Counted from the first letter of the stretch, positions 7,202 to 16,679 are shown. The stretch is DNA of 64,000 nucleotides from Sphingorhabdus_B arenilitoris (GCF_042651485.1 NZ_JBHSDH010000013.1:124001-188000); one strand, 5' to 3'. Translations and numbers: made by a program. Notes: generated from the letters alone by a model not told the origin.

Positions 7202-8988
7202 CCGAAGCGCCAAGCCATCACATCATCACCGACGTCCTTTTTAACGGCTTCATTCTGTTGGGCGCAGCGTTGGTTGCGGTCTTGCTATTCCGCCGATTGG
7301 GGTTGGGCGCGGTTCTCGGCTATTTGATCGCCGGGATTGTGATAGGGCCGCATGGATTTGCCCTCGTGGGCGATGCTGCGACGATCTTGGGCTTTGCCGA
7401 AATTGGTATTGTCCTGCTGCTATTCCTCGTCGGGCTGGAGCTATCGCCGCGCCGGCTGTGGCGCATGCGGCGGGAAATTTTCTTGCTGGGCCCGCTACAA
7501 GTGCTGCTGTGCGGCTTTGCCATGTTCGCCATTATCAGCGCCATGCCGTTTACGTGGCAAGCCGCGCTCGTGCTGGGATTGCCGCTAGGCCTGTCATCGA
7601 CCGCACAGACATTACCTTTGCTGCAATCGCGCGGGCGGTTGAAAACCGATTATGGGCAAAAAAGCTTTGCGATATTGCTGTTTCAAGACCTTTCGATCGT
7701 TCCGTTGCTGACCGTTGTCGCCGCCCTGTCCCGGGTGCCAGCCGATGACGGTAAGGCGAGTGGATTTGTGCTCGTTATTTATGCCATTTTGGCAATCGCT
7801 GCGCTGGTCCTGGCGGGGCGTTATATCCTTACGCCGCTGCTGAAATTGATCGGCAAGGTTTCGGAGCGTGAACTGTTTATCGTTGCTGGACTATTTACCG
7901 TCTGCGCCAGCGCTGCGCTCATGGAATATCTAGGACTATCCGCGGCATTGGGCGCTTTCGTTGCGGGCGTGATGCTGGCCGAATCGCCTTACCGGCACGA
8001 GCTGGAGGCCGATATTGATCCGTTTAGGTCAATCCTGCTGGGGTTATTTTTTCTGGCGGTGGGGATGATGCTCGACCTCGACGTGATCGCAGCGCAGCCA
8101 TTGACGGTCATCGGCTTGGCTGCTGCGTTGGTCATCGTGAAAATCATCATCATTTTCGGCCTAGGCCGCTTTTTCGGGCTGACCAGTTCGGCAGCGCTGA
8201 TCATGGCATTGCTGCTGAGCCAAGGGGGCGAGTTTGGCTTTGTCCTGTTTGCTGCGGCGCAGCAGGCGATGTTGATTGAGCAGTCGGCATCCAGCCTATT
8301 TGGCGCGGTAGTCACGCTGTCTATGGCGACAACGCCGTTCTTGATGATCTTGGCCAGCCGCCTCGCCAAAGACCGAAATAAAAGCAATGTCGCTCTCGAC
8401 GACCCTGAAATGGCGGATAATGCCTCGGTCATTATCGTTGGCCATGGCCGGTTTGGGCAGAGTGTGTCGCAAATTATGCAGGGTGCAGGGCGCAGTGTGA
8501 CGCTGATCGATGTTAAGCCCGCTCAAATCGACCTAAGCGGCGAATTTGGCCGTAAGGTATTTTATGGCGACGGGACCCGGATCGACCTGTTGCGCCGGGC
8601 AGGGGCAGACGAAGCCTGCGCGATTTTTTTCTGTATCGACGACCGCGAATTGACATCGGAAACGCTGACCCCGGTGACAGAGACATTTCCCAATGCAAAG
8701 ATTTTCGTGAGAGCATTTGACCGCGGTCAAGCGCTGCGGATTATGCCCAGCGATAATGTGATGGTATTTCGCGAATTGTTTGAATCCGCCGTTGATATGG
8801 CCGAAAATGGCTTGGCGACATTGGGCGAGAGTCAGGATCATATCGCCGAAGTCGTCGCCGAATTTCGTGTCCGGGATGCGCGCCGATTGTCGATGCAACG
8901 GGAAAGCGGCAACCTTCGCGCCGGTATGCAGCATAGTTTTGGCGGCGAAGAATCGGATGATTTCAAACCAACGGCACACCGGCAATAA
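7198..8988 (+). CDS. CPA2 monovalent cation:proton antiporter (KefB/KefC/YbaL type)
   Basis: 596 residues. Residues 1 to about 390 carry roughly twelve hydrophobic segments of the Na+/H+ exchanger fold, including GYLIAGIVIGPHG near 40-55 and LSAALGAFVAGVMLAES. An RCK/TrkA-N domain begins near 407 with the NAD-binding GHGRFG turn, followed by LIDVKPAQID. There is no TrkA-C domain. It probably exports K+ or Na+ in exchange for protons across the inner membrane under nucleotide control; I cannot tell which ion. The start overlaps the NifU-like gene by 4 bases. The 3' end faces aroB with only 3 bases between. Confidence 0.92.
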   Translation: MTEAPSHHIITDVLFNGFILLGAALVAVLLFRRLGLGAVLGYLIAGIVIGPHGFALVGDAATILGFAEIGIVLLLFLVGLELSPRRLWRMRREIFLLGPLQVLLCGFAMFAIISAMPFTWQAALVLGLPLGLSSTAQTLPLLQSRGRLKTDYGQKSFAILLFQDLSIVPLLTVVAALSRVPADDGKASGFVLVIYAILAIAALVLAGRYILTPLLKLIGKVSERELFIVAGLFTVCASAALMEYLGLSAALGAFVAGVMLAESPYRHELEADIDPFRSILLGLFFLAVGMMLDLDVIAAQPLTVIGLAAALVIVKIIIIFGLGRFFGLTSSAALIMALLLSQGGEFGFVLFAAAQQAMLIEQSASSLFGAVVTLSMATTPFLMILASRLAKDRNKSNVALDDPEMADNASVIIVGHGRFGQSVSQIMQGAGRSVTLIDVKPAQIDLSGEFGRKVFYGDGTRIDLLRRAGADEACAIFFCIDDRELTSETLTPVTETFPNAKIFVRAFDRGQALRIMPSDNVMVFRELFESAVDMAENGLATLGESQDHIAEVVAEFRVRDARRLSMQRESGNLRAGMQHSFGGEESDDFKPTAHRQ

Positions 8989-8991
8989 TTC

Positions 8992-10134
8992 TTAACCCAG
9001 TAGCCCGGCCTCTTGATCCAAAAATGCCGCGACGTCATTCAATTCAACATCATGTGACAGGAAAGTCTGGCCAATAGCCCGCGCCAAAAGAAAAGGCAGC
9101 GTACCGCCGCTCATTTTCTTGTCATGCAGCATATGCGCGGTCAATGTCTGCCCGCTTGCGACCGCGCCTGCTTCCTGCAAATTGGTCGGCAGCTTGGCGG
9201 AGCGGAGCAGTGTTGCGACACGGTCTGCCTCCGCCATGCTGCACAGACCGATCCGCGCTGAATAGCGAAAAGCCAGCGCCATCCCTACTGCCACCGCCTC
9301 GCCATGGAGCAGCTTGTCGGAAAATCCAGTCTCAGCCTCCAGCGCATGGCCGAATGTGTGGCCCAAATTGAGCAATGCCCTTGTGCCGCTCAATTCCTTT
9401 TCATCGGCGGCGACAATGCGCGCTTTGGACCGGACGCTGTGAATAATGGTCTGTGTTTGCGTATCCTTGTCACCGGCAAAAAAGGCGGCGCAATTTCGTT
9501 CGCAATAGTCAAAAAATTCGGCGTCATCGATCAGGCCATATTTCACGACTTCCGCAAACCCAGCTGCAAGCTGCCTTGGCGGCAGGCTGCGCAAAACATC
9601 GGGATCAATCAAAACCAAAGAGGGCTGATGAAAAGCGCCAACCAAATTTTTGCCAGCGCCGCTGTTAATCGCTGTTTTCCCGCCGACGCTGCTGTCCACT
9701 TGGGCGAGCAGGCTGGTGGGGATTTGCACGAAATGACATCCCCGTTTTACGATGTGCGCCGCAAAGCCGGTAATATCGCCGACCACCCCGCCGCCCAAAG
9801 CTATTATATGATCGGCGCGCTCGACATGATGTTCGAGTAACCAGTCGGTCATCCGTTCCAACTGTGCCCAGCTTTTTGCGCCTTCGCCATGCGGCAATAT
9901 AAAAACTTCGTGCGACAGCCCAGCGCCGTTCAAACTGTTGGCGACGGCGAGCAAAACATGCTGGCTGACTTGATCGTCGGTTATAATCAATAACCGCCCC
10001 GCGCGGGCATAGGGCGCGAGATATTGCGCGGCCTGTTGCAGCAATCCTGAGGCAACGTGAATGTCATAGGCCCTATCACCCAAGTCGACCGTTACGATAT
10101 TGGCGGATGGAGCAGGGGAGGAAGGCGCGTTCAT
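8992..10134 (-). CDS. aroB: 3-dehydroquinate synthase
   Basis: 380 residues. It converts DAHP to 3-dehydroquinate, step 2 of the shikimate pathway, with NAD and a divalent metal. The NAD-binding GGGVVGDITGFAA and the metal-ligand segments EVVKYGLIDD, LNLGHTFGHALE and LLHGEAVAVGM are all present. The ATG overlaps the aroK stop by 4 bases, the usual aroK-aroB pair. Confidence 0.97.
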   Translation of the reverse strand: MNAPSSPAPSANIVTVDLGDRAYDIHVASGLLQQAAQYLAPYARAGRLLIITDDQVSQHVLLAVANSLNGAGLSHEVFILPHGEGAKSWAQLERMTDWLLEHHVERADHIIALGGGVVGDITGFAAHIVKRGCHFVQIPTSLLAQVDSSVGGKTAINSGAGKNLVGAFHQPSLVLIDPDVLRSLPPRQLAAGFAEVVKYGLIDDAEFFDYCERNCAAFFAGDKDTQTQTIIHSVRSKARIVAADEKELSGTRALLNLGHTFGHALEAETGFSDKLLHGEAVAVGMALAFRYSARIGLCSMAEADRVATLLRSAKLPTNLQEAGAVASGQTLTAHMLHDKKMSGGTLPFLLARAIGQTFLSHDVELNDVAAFLDQEAGLLG

Positions 10135-10670
10135 TTCGTCAATTCTTTCATAATCAATTCGACGGTTCTGGCATGGGGGGAACTGTCACTGCGGACGTGT
10201 AATTCGGCCTGCGCGTAAATGGGATTGCGTGCCTCACCAAGCTCTTTCAAAACCTTGCGCGGATCTTTCCCGCGAAGCAGCGGCCGGTGGTTTCTCCGTG
10301 ATACGCGCTGGACCAATATATCAATATCCGCATCAAGCCAGATAGACAGCGCCTTGTCCCTAATCACTTCGCGTGTCTCTTCATTGATAAACGCCCCGCC
10401 GCCGGTCGCTATGACTTTCGGCTCACCCTCCAATAGCCGCGCGATGACACGCCGTTCACCGTCACGAAAATAATCTTCGCCAAATTTTTCAAATATTTCG
10501 GAAATTTTCATATCCGCCGCTGCTTCAATTTCATCATCTGCGTCAACAAACGGCAAATGCAGCCTGTCGGCAAGCCGGCGGCCAATGCTGGATTTGCCAA
10601 CACCCATCATGCCGACCAATATGATTGAGCGGTTGCCGATATTCGGATTGTTCGGGTGGTTTACCGCCAT
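10131..10670 (-). CDS. aroK: Shikimate kinase
   Basis: 179 residues. It phosphorylates shikimate with ATP. The Walker A motif is within GMMGVGKSSIG (20-30), the shikimate-binding DADDEIE starts at 43, and GGGAF is at about 90-94. It is first in the aroK-aroB pair and diverges from the small membrane protein gene at 10762. Confidence 0.96.
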   Translation of the reverse strand: MAVNHPNNPNIGNRSIILVGMMGVGKSSIGRRLADRLHLPFVDADDEIEAAADMKISEIFEKFGEDYFRDGERRVIARLLEGEPKVIATGGGAFINEETREVIRDKALSIWLDADIDILVQRVSRRNHRPLLRGKDPRKVLKELGEARNPIYAQAELHVRSDSSPHARTVELIMKELTK

Positions 10671-10761
10671 GATTGCCTTTTGCTTAGAACTGATTGCGAT
10701 GGTGCCTATATATCGGCTAGGCGGTTGCGGAAAGTATTTTACCTAATTTAGAGATTCGTAG

Positions 10762-10926
10762 ATGAGAAACCGCAGAAAAAGGCCAATGGCCGGTTGGATA
10801 TTGCTTATAGGCTTGTTGATCGTCATTATAGCGGCAATATTTACGCTGGCATGGTTAGGCGGTGAGCGCGACCAGAAAATGGTGGAGCAGCCGATTGCGA
10901 TACCGGGCGATGCAGTGGGGCAATAA
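10762..10926 (+). CDS. Small single-span membrane protein (54 aa), unknown
   Basis: ATG at 10762 to TAA at 10924-10926. The N-terminus is very basic (MRNRRKRP), then one hydrophobic segment follows (GWILLIGLLIVIIAAIFTLAWL) broken only by its ends, then a short polar tail. The positive-inside rule predicts an N-in orientation with a periplasmic tail of about 20 residues. The ribosome site is weak (gaga at about 10751). The next gene, an exported protein, begins 33 bases later, so they could be one transcript. No family recognised. Confidence 0.6.
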   Translation: MRNRRKRPMAGWILLIGLLIVIIAAIFTLAWLGGERDQKMVEQPIAIPGDAVGQ

Positions 10927-10959
10927 TCCCGGTACAAAACGCAGATACAGGATAGATTT

Positions 10960-12771
10960 TTGAAACGCATTTCTACTAAAACAAAATTGATAATGGCCAG
11001 CGCGGCGGCCGTCATCATTGCCATTCCCGTGGTCGGACAAGATGCGCCGGAATCATTGTTGCCGCCTGGATTTGGCGACCCGCCGCCTGCGCCGCCGCCG
11101 CCGCCGCCGAGCAGCGGCCCGCAGCCATCTTCTTCAACCCAGCCGAGCCGTCCGTCACAATCGGGCAGCAGTGTAGGCTCGGCGCCCAAAGCCGCAGCAT
11201 CGAGCTCCGATGAGGATGAGGAAGAAGGCGACGAGGAAGAAGAAGACCGGATTGTTTTTGATGTGCCCCCTGCCGGCGAGAGGTCACTGAAACAAATAGG
11301 CGTGATTTCGGCTGCCAATGGCGGTTTTGCGGTGAATGCATTTGGCGATGCTGATGGGGCATTTTTGAACCGCGCGGCAAAGCTGACCAAAGGCCCGCTG
11401 GTATCGCGCTGGGCGACGATTATGACCCGCCGGATGCTGGTTAGCCGGATCAACACGCCCGACGGGTTAAATGGCGCTGATTGGGCCGCCGAACGCGCTT
11501 GGTTGCTGCTGCGGATGGGGGATGCGGTTGCCGCTCGCCAATTGGTGCAGCAGGTGGATGCAGGCAATTATAGCGAGCGTTTATATGAAGTTTCGATGCA
11601 AGTCTTCCTCGCCACCGCTGATTTGGGTGCGATGTGCCCGCTGGCCCCGAACGCGTATAAAAAAGTAAAGGATGCGAGCTGGAAAATGGCGCGACCTATT
11701 TGCGCATCTTTGGCCGGGGAGCAAGGCACTGCAACTGCGCAATTGAACCAAGCCAGAGGAGGCAGATGGGCTTCGGGCGTGGATTATCTGCTGGCGGAAA
11801 AAGCGGTCGGAGCAGGCACAAACGGCCGCCGATCGGTCAAAATTGAATGGGACAAGGTAAAGGACTTTAACGCGTGGCGATTTGGCTTGTCTTATGCGAC
11901 CGGCGTTGAACCGCCCAAGCCATTGCTGGCGTCATCGGGACGTCATGTCGACGGTTGGCGGGCGCGTCTGCCGATGATTGACATAAATAACCGGATGAAC
12001 GCTGCGCCCACGGCGGCATCGCTCGGTGCAATTTCGAACCGCGCTTTTACCGGCATATACGCTATTGCGGCGGATGACCCCGATGCCAACGAAGCCAATA
12101 AGGCGTTGGCGGATCAGCTTGCCGCTGCATATATTGGCAATAGCGATAGCGGCAAGGTAACTGCCATGGCCGCTTTATGGGACGGCGCGAACGAGCAGCG
12201 CAGTCTCTATTCGATGTTCGTCCTAACCGCGCGGGCCGCGGCGTTAATCGCTCCATCACAGGATTATGGCGCCAATGGTGACCGGCTGGTGGCGTCGATG
12301 ATGACCGCCGGGCTCGACACCAATGCGGCAACATGGGCAGGCCAATTGGACAGCGGGTCTCTGGGCTGGGGAATATTGGCGGTTGGCGCTCCGGGTATGG
12401 ACGGGCAAGTCTCTTACGGACAGCTTGATGATTTTTATGACAATGACCAAAGCGCCAATGTTTTGAAATCAAAATTCCTGCTCGCTTCACTGGCTGGTTT
12501 GGGCCGAGTTGATTCCGCTGCACAGACGGAATTTGCCGAGGATATAGAGCTGGACCTGACCCGGGCCAGTAAGTGGAGCCGTGCCATAGATTTGGCGGCT
12601 CAGCGGGGCCAGTCTGGCACTGTGGTGCTGCTCTCTGCGCTCGCACTGCAAGGCAGCAGCTGGCAAAAGGTTGCGCCGGTAGACTTATTCCACATCATAC
12701 GCGCGTTGAAACAAGTCGGCTTGGACGCCGAAGCGCGAATGATTGCCGCCGAAGCCGTGACTTTGGGGTGA
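10960..12771 (+). CDS. Exported Pro-rich/acidic protein upstream of xerD, unknown
   Basis: 603 residues from TTG 10960, supported by AGGAT at 10949-10953 and by the signal peptide that begins at once (MKRISTKTKLIMASAAAV, probable cleavage after about residue 27). The mature N-terminus is low complexity: a poly-Pro stretch at about 40-50, then Ser-rich, then an acidic run of Asp/Glu at about 84-99. The remaining 500 residues are helical and alanine-rich with no motif I know; they read like a repeat-type periplasmic helical protein. The stop overlaps the xerD GTG by 4 bases, so expression is linked to xerD. I recall unannotated proteins of this kind next to xerD in sphingomonads. Confidence 0.8.
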   Translation: MKRISTKTKLIMASAAAVIIAIPVVGQDAPESLLPPGFGDPPPAPPPPPPSSGPQPSSSTQPSRPSQSGSSVGSAPKAAASSSDEDEEEGDEEEEDRIVFDVPPAGERSLKQIGVISAANGGFAVNAFGDADGAFLNRAAKLTKGPLVSRWATIMTRRMLVSRINTPDGLNGADWAAERAWLLLRMGDAVAARQLVQQVDAGNYSERLYEVSMQVFLATADLGAMCPLAPNAYKKVKDASWKMARPICASLAGEQGTATAQLNQARGGRWASGVDYLLAEKAVGAGTNGRRSVKIEWDKVKDFNAWRFGLSYATGVEPPKPLLASSGRHVDGWRARLPMIDINNRMNAAPTAASLGAISNRAFTGIYAIAADDPDANEANKALADQLAAAYIGNSDSGKVTAMAALWDGANEQRSLYSMFVLTARAAALIAPSQDYGANGDRLVASMMTAGLDTNAATWAGQLDSGSLGWGILAVGAPGMDGQVSYGQLDDFYDNDQSANVLKSKFLLASLAGLGRVDSAAQTEFAEDIELDLTRASKWSRAIDLAAQRGQSGTVVLLSALALQGSSWQKVAPVDLFHIIRALKQVGLDAEARMIAAEAVTLG

Positions 12772-13718
12772 CCCTTGGCGCCGACAGCGACTCAAGGGCA
12801 ACCGGCTTAAACAGCGACGCTGCCCTAATCGACCGGTTTTTGGAAATGTTGGCCGCAGAACGCGGCGTCGCTTCAAACACGTTGCTTGCCTATCGCACCG
12901 ATTTATGGGGCGCGTCTGAAATTTTGCAGGGCCGGCTGGCAGACGCGGGTCGGGACGACCTGGCGTTATTGCCCGGACAATGGGCCGCGCTCGCCAATAG
13001 TTCAGTGGCCCGCAAAAGCTCGGTCCTGCGCCGTTTCTACGGATTTTTGGAGGAGGAAGGGTTGCGGCAAGACAATCCCGCAGCGGCCCTGCCCAAACCG
13101 ACGCGAAAACAAGCTCTGCCGAAAATATTAAGTCACGAGCAGGTCGATGAGCTGTTCCGCGTGATTGCCGAACGCCTGTCCCATGCCAAGGTGCATCCAA
13201 ATGATTATAGGCTGAGCGCGCTGATCGAACTGTTATATGGATCGGGGCTAAGGGCGAGTGAGTTGGTGGCTTTGCCCCGGGCGTCGATAGTCGGTGATAA
13301 ACCCTATATCATCTTGACAGGAAAGGGGAATAAGGACCGGCTGGTTCCCATATCGGATCGCGCCCGCGCGGCCGTGGCGAGTTGGTTGCCCTTTGTGTCT
13401 GCCAAATCGCGTTACCTATTCCCGTCCCGCACCGGCCATATCAGCCGCATTCGCTTGTTTCAGATTGTCCGCGATCTGGCGGCGGCGGCTGGGCTTGATC
13501 CGGCAAAGGTCAGCCCGCATGTCCTGCGCCACGCATTCGCCACACATTTGCTTGCGGGCGGCGCAAATTTGCGAGCTTTACAGGCGATGCTTGGCCATGC
13601 GGATATTTCAACCACACAAATTTATACGCATGTTGATTCCAGCCGTTTGGTCGAATTGGTGAATAAGCGGCACCCGCTGGCGCAGATAAATCTGGCCCGC
13701 CGTAAAAGGCCAGATTGA
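12768..13718 (+). CDS. xerD: Tyrosine recombinase XerD
   Basis: 316 residues from GTG 12768, which overlaps the upstream stop (GTGA); the open frame from 12573 lies inside the upstream gene. It resolves chromosome dimers at dif together with XerC. A SAM-like core-binding domain covers about 18-110 and the catalytic domain about 120-300, with R162 (GSGLRASEL), K186 (GKGNKDR), H251 and R254 (HVLRHAFATH), H277 (LGHADIS) and the nucleophile Y286 (QIYTHV). I call XerD rather than XerC from the neighbour accA and overall similarity. Confidence 0.92.
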   Translation: MTLGADSDSRATGLNSDAALIDRFLEMLAAERGVASNTLLAYRTDLWGASEILQGRLADAGRDDLALLPGQWAALANSSVARKSSVLRRFYGFLEEEGLRQDNPAAALPKPTRKQALPKILSHEQVDELFRVIAERLSHAKVHPNDYRLSALIELLYGSGLRASELVALPRASIVGDKPYIILTGKGNKDRLVPISDRARAAVASWLPFVSAKSRYLFPSRTGHISRIRLFQIVRDLAAAAGLDPAKVSPHVLRHAFATHLLAGGANLRALQAMLGHADISTTQIYTHVDSSRLVELVNKRHPLAQINLARRKRPD

Positions 13719-13749
13719 CCAAGGCCGCCGCAACCTCTAACTGGCCTGC

Positions 13750-14697
13750 ATGACCACATATCTGGAATTTGAAAAACCGGTCGCCGCTTTAGAAGCGCGT
13801 ATCCTGGAATTGGAAGAAGCCGCCGATGAAAGCGCGGTGAATGTTGAGGCAGAGATTGCAAAGTTGCGCGCCAAAGCGGACAAGCTGCTTACCGACACCT
13901 ATGCAAAGCTGAGCCCTTGGCAAAAAACGCAAGTGGCCCGGCATCCCGAGCGCCCGCATTTTAAGCATTTTGTCGAGCATATTTTCGATGATTTTACGCT
14001 GCTGTCCGGTGATAGGGCCTTTGGCGATGATCAGGCGATATTGGGCGGACTTGCCACGATCGGCGACCAAAAAATGGTCCTGATCGGCCATGAAAAGGGC
14101 GATGATACCGAAAGCAGGTTGCGACATAATTTTGGTATGGGCAAGCCCGAGGGCTATCGTAAGGCCATTCGGTTGATGGAGCTGGCCGACCGTTTTGGAC
14201 TGCCCGTCGTTACTTTGGTCGACACATCCGGCGCTTTTCCAGGGGTTCAGGCGGAGGAGCGCGGGCAGGCAGAAGCGATTGCCCGCTCCACCGAAAAATG
14301 CCTCAATCTAGGCGTGCCGATGGTTGCCTGTATTGTTGGCGAAGGCGGATCGGGCGGCGCGGTAGCCCTGGCAGCAGCGGAACGCGTTTTGATGTTTGAA
14401 AATGCCGTTTACTCGGTGATTTCACCAGAAGGTTGCGCATCGATATTATGGCGGACCAACGACAAGGCGGCTGATGCGGCTCATGCGATGAAGATGACGG
14501 CGCAGGATTTGAAATCGCTAGGGGTTATCGATCGGATCGTGCCCGAACCCGTGGGCGGTGCGCACCGCGACCATCGGCTGGCCTGCGCGGCATTGGGCCA
14601 TGCCATTAGCGAAGAATTGGACGCGCTATCCGCACTGTCTCCGCCGCAGCTTAAGCAGCAGCGCTATGAACGCTTTTTGAAAATCGGTAATATGTGA
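13750..14697 (+). CDS. accA: Acetyl-CoA carboxylase carboxyltransferase subunit alpha
   Basis: 315 residues, the standard length. With AccD it transfers the carboxyl group from carboxybiotin to acetyl-CoA, making malonyl-CoA for fatty acid synthesis. Diagnostic stretches include the N-terminal coiled region, GHEKGDDTESRLRHNFGM, TLVDTSGAFPG and the crotonase-fold oxyanion segment GEGGSGGAVALA. It lies 31 bases after xerD, and its stop faces serB. Confidence 0.97.
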   Translation: MTTYLEFEKPVAALEARILELEEAADESAVNVEAEIAKLRAKADKLLTDTYAKLSPWQKTQVARHPERPHFKHFVEHIFDDFTLLSGDRAFGDDQAILGGLATIGDQKMVLIGHEKGDDTESRLRHNFGMGKPEGYRKAIRLMELADRFGLPVVTLVDTSGAFPGVQAEERGQAEAIARSTEKCLNLGVPMVACIVGEGGSGGAVALAAAERVLMFENAVYSVISPEGCASILWRTNDKAADAAHAMKMTAQDLKSLGVIDRIVPEPVGGAHRDHRLACAALGHAISEELDALSALSPPQLKQQRYERFLKIGNM

Positions 14698-14718
14698 GAA
14701 GCCGGCTGCGATAGGGCG

Positions 14719-15615
14719 TTATGCCCCCTGCCACCAATCAGCCTTTTTGATCCCTTGCGCATAGAGCAGTGCCGTTAAATCATTGTGCCGAACGGCAAAG
14801 TTGGCCGCCGCCTCTGCCTTCGGTTTGGCATGATAGGAGGCGCCGACACCGCCCCCTTCAATCGCGGCTTGCAGCATGGGAATATCATTGGCGCCATCGC
14901 CCACCGAAAGGATAAGCTCCCCGGCAATGGATCTGTCCGCAGCGCGTTTGTTTAGTAAGGCCCGCTTTGCCGCGGCATCGACGATTTCGCCTTCCAACCG
15001 GCCGCTTAGTTGGCCGTCATTCATGGCCAAGATATTCGCTTCATATTCGGCAAATCCAATTTGCGCCGCTACGGGCCTAGCAAAATGCGTAAATCCCCCC
15101 GATACTAGGACGGTATGCGCGCCCCAGCCGGCCATGGTTTTGACCAATATCTCTGCCCCCGGCATAGGCCGCACTCGTTCGGCAAGGCAGGTTCCAATCG
15201 TCGCCTCATCTAGCCCTGCGAGCAAGGCGACCCGCGCGGTAAGCGCCTGAGCAAAATCCAATTCCCCCTGCATGGCCCGCTCCGTGATATCGGCGATTTG
15301 CGGCTTGATCCCGGCATAATCAGCCAACTCGTCGATACATTCGACGGTGATCATTGTGCTGTCCATATCGGATATCAGCAACATTTTGCGCCGATTATGT
15401 TCGGATTGAACAATGATATCAGCTGAGCCCTCAAATCTTGCGAGAGCATTTCGGGCGGCTAGGATATCTCCCGTAAATAGGATGTCTGCGGCTTTTCCAT
15501 TTTCGAGCCACTGCACTTGGGCATTATCGCATCCGGCATTCTGCAAGCTTTCCACGGCGGCGGAAATCATGTCGCGGTCAAAAATATCTGCTGCTATCAA
15601 AGTGGCTATGGGCAT
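14719..15615 (-). CDS. serB: Phosphoserine phosphatase
   Basis: 298 residues from ATG 15615; the 36 extra upstream codons lie within miaA and are not conserved-looking. HAD-family enzyme making L-serine from phosphoserine. The catalytic motif is D83-M-D85-S-T87, followed by GGFTHFA (motif II region) and GDGANDIPM (motif III). The first 75 residues form an ACT-like regulatory region. Its start codon lies inside the miaA coding region: the two divergent genes overlap by 8 bases (15608-15615). Confidence 0.94.
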   Translation of the reverse strand: MPIATLIAADIFDRDMISAAVESLQNAGCDNAQVQWLENGKAADILFTGDILAARNALARFEGSADIIVQSEHNRRKMLLISDMDSTMITVECIDELADYAGIKPQIADITERAMQGELDFAQALTARVALLAGLDEATIGTCLAERVRPMPGAEILVKTMAGWGAHTVLVSGGFTHFARPVAAQIGFAEYEANILAMNDGQLSGRLEGEIVDAAAKRALLNKRAADRSIAGELILSVGDGANDIPMLQAAIEGGGVGASYHAKPKAEAAANFAVRHNDLTALLYAQGIKKADWWQGA

Positions 15616-16540
15616 TTCGAATCCTGAACAAAAACCGGTGGTCGCGCTTATTGCCGGTCCGACGGCCAGCGGCAAGACCGCATTGGCTTTGCACATGGCG
15701 AAGCGGCAAAAATGCACCATCATTAACGCGGATAGCGCGCAAGTTTACGATGCGCTGCCGATATTGAGCGCGCAGCCAAGTGCGGAGGAAATGGCCAGCG
15801 CCCCGCATAAGCTGTTCGGCTATCTTGATGGGCGGACCGCTTGTTCAGCCGCTGATTGGGCAGGTGCAGCGAAGGGTGAAATCGCCGATGCTCATGCCGC
15901 AGGGCGATTGCCAATATTGGTTGGCGGAACGGGGTTATATCTGCGCACCTTGCTAGACGGAATTGCGCCAGTGCCCGACATTGATCCAACCATTCGGACG
16001 CAGGTGCGCGCCTTGGATACAGACGCGGCATATCACGCGCTGCGCAGCGAGGATGCGCAAATGGCGGCGTCGCTGCACGCCAATGACGACAGCCGGATCA
16101 AGAGAGCGTTGGAGGTAAAACGCAGCAGCGGCCTGTCGCTTGCCGAGTGGCGGGCGCAAAAATCCGGCGGCATTGGTGACGACATTGACCTTCGCGCGCT
16201 GCTCCTTCTCCCGCCTCGGCCATGGCTGCATGATCGGTGCGACCGGCGCTTTGTGCAGATGATCGAGGGCGGAGCGATAGCAGAGGTACAGCGGTTGCTG
16301 GCCATGAAGCTGCCGCATGACGCGCCGGTCATGCGTGCCATCGGGGTTCCCGAAATCGCGGCGATGCTGAACGGGGAGATTACAGCCGAAGAAGCCGTGG
16401 CGCGCGGGCAGGCGGCAACACGGCAATATGCGAAACGGCAATATACCTGGTTTCGCAATCAAAGCCCGGGTCACTGGATGCGATTGGAAGAAGAAATAAA
16501 TGATTCAAATGTGGATGAAATTGAAACTATATTTCAATAA
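15608..16540 (+). CDS. miaA: tRNA dimethylallyltransferase
   Basis: 310 residues from ATG 15608. It adds the dimethylallyl group to A37 of tRNAs reading UNN codons. The P-loop GPTASGKT is at 17-24, then INADSAQVYD and the GGTGLYLR motif, with the RAIG and QYAKRQYTWFR segments near the end. A later GTG start (near 15641) is possible but would leave only a few residues before the P-loop. The 5' end overlaps that of serB, which is on the other strand. Confidence 0.95.
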   Translation: MGISNPEQKPVVALIAGPTASGKTALALHMAKRQKCTIINADSAQVYDALPILSAQPSAEEMASAPHKLFGYLDGRTACSAADWAGAAKGEIADAHAAGRLPILVGGTGLYLRTLLDGIAPVPDIDPTIRTQVRALDTDAAYHALRSEDAQMAASLHANDDSRIKRALEVKRSSGLSLAEWRAQKSGGIGDDIDLRALLLLPPRPWLHDRCDRRFVQMIEGGAIAEVQRLLAMKLPHDAPVMRAIGVPEIAAMLNGEITAEEAVARGQAATRQYAKRQYTWFRNQSPGHWMRLEEEINDSNVDEIETIFQ

Positions 16541-16613
16541 AGAGGGTTGACATAGTATTTTATAACCTCTAGCAGGGCGCCTCTTGCATATCCTTCGCGG
16601 GTGCAGCAAGGGT

Positions 16614-16664
16614 ATGAAAATTAGCAAAATCGTTAATTCTGGCGCTTTTGAAGTAAAGATATAG
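16614..16664 (+). other. Possible 16-codon leader ORF upstream of ilvB
   Basis: ATG 16614 to TAG 16662-16664 encodes MKISKIVNSGAFEVKI, with five Ile/Val codons in sixteen, ending 15 bases before the ilvB GTG. AAGG precedes it with very short spacing. I see no terminator hairpin between it and ilvB, so an attenuator is not supported; it may be chance. The remaining 16541-16679 stretch has a TTGACA at 16547-16552 but no good -10 at the right distance. Confidence 0.25.
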
Positions 16665-16679
16665 AAACGGAAATTCACC

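Noticed and set aside
16547..16575. Sigma-70 promoter of ilvB at TTGACA 16547
   Set aside because: No -10 at 16-18 bases; the tataac at 16561 is only 8 bases away.
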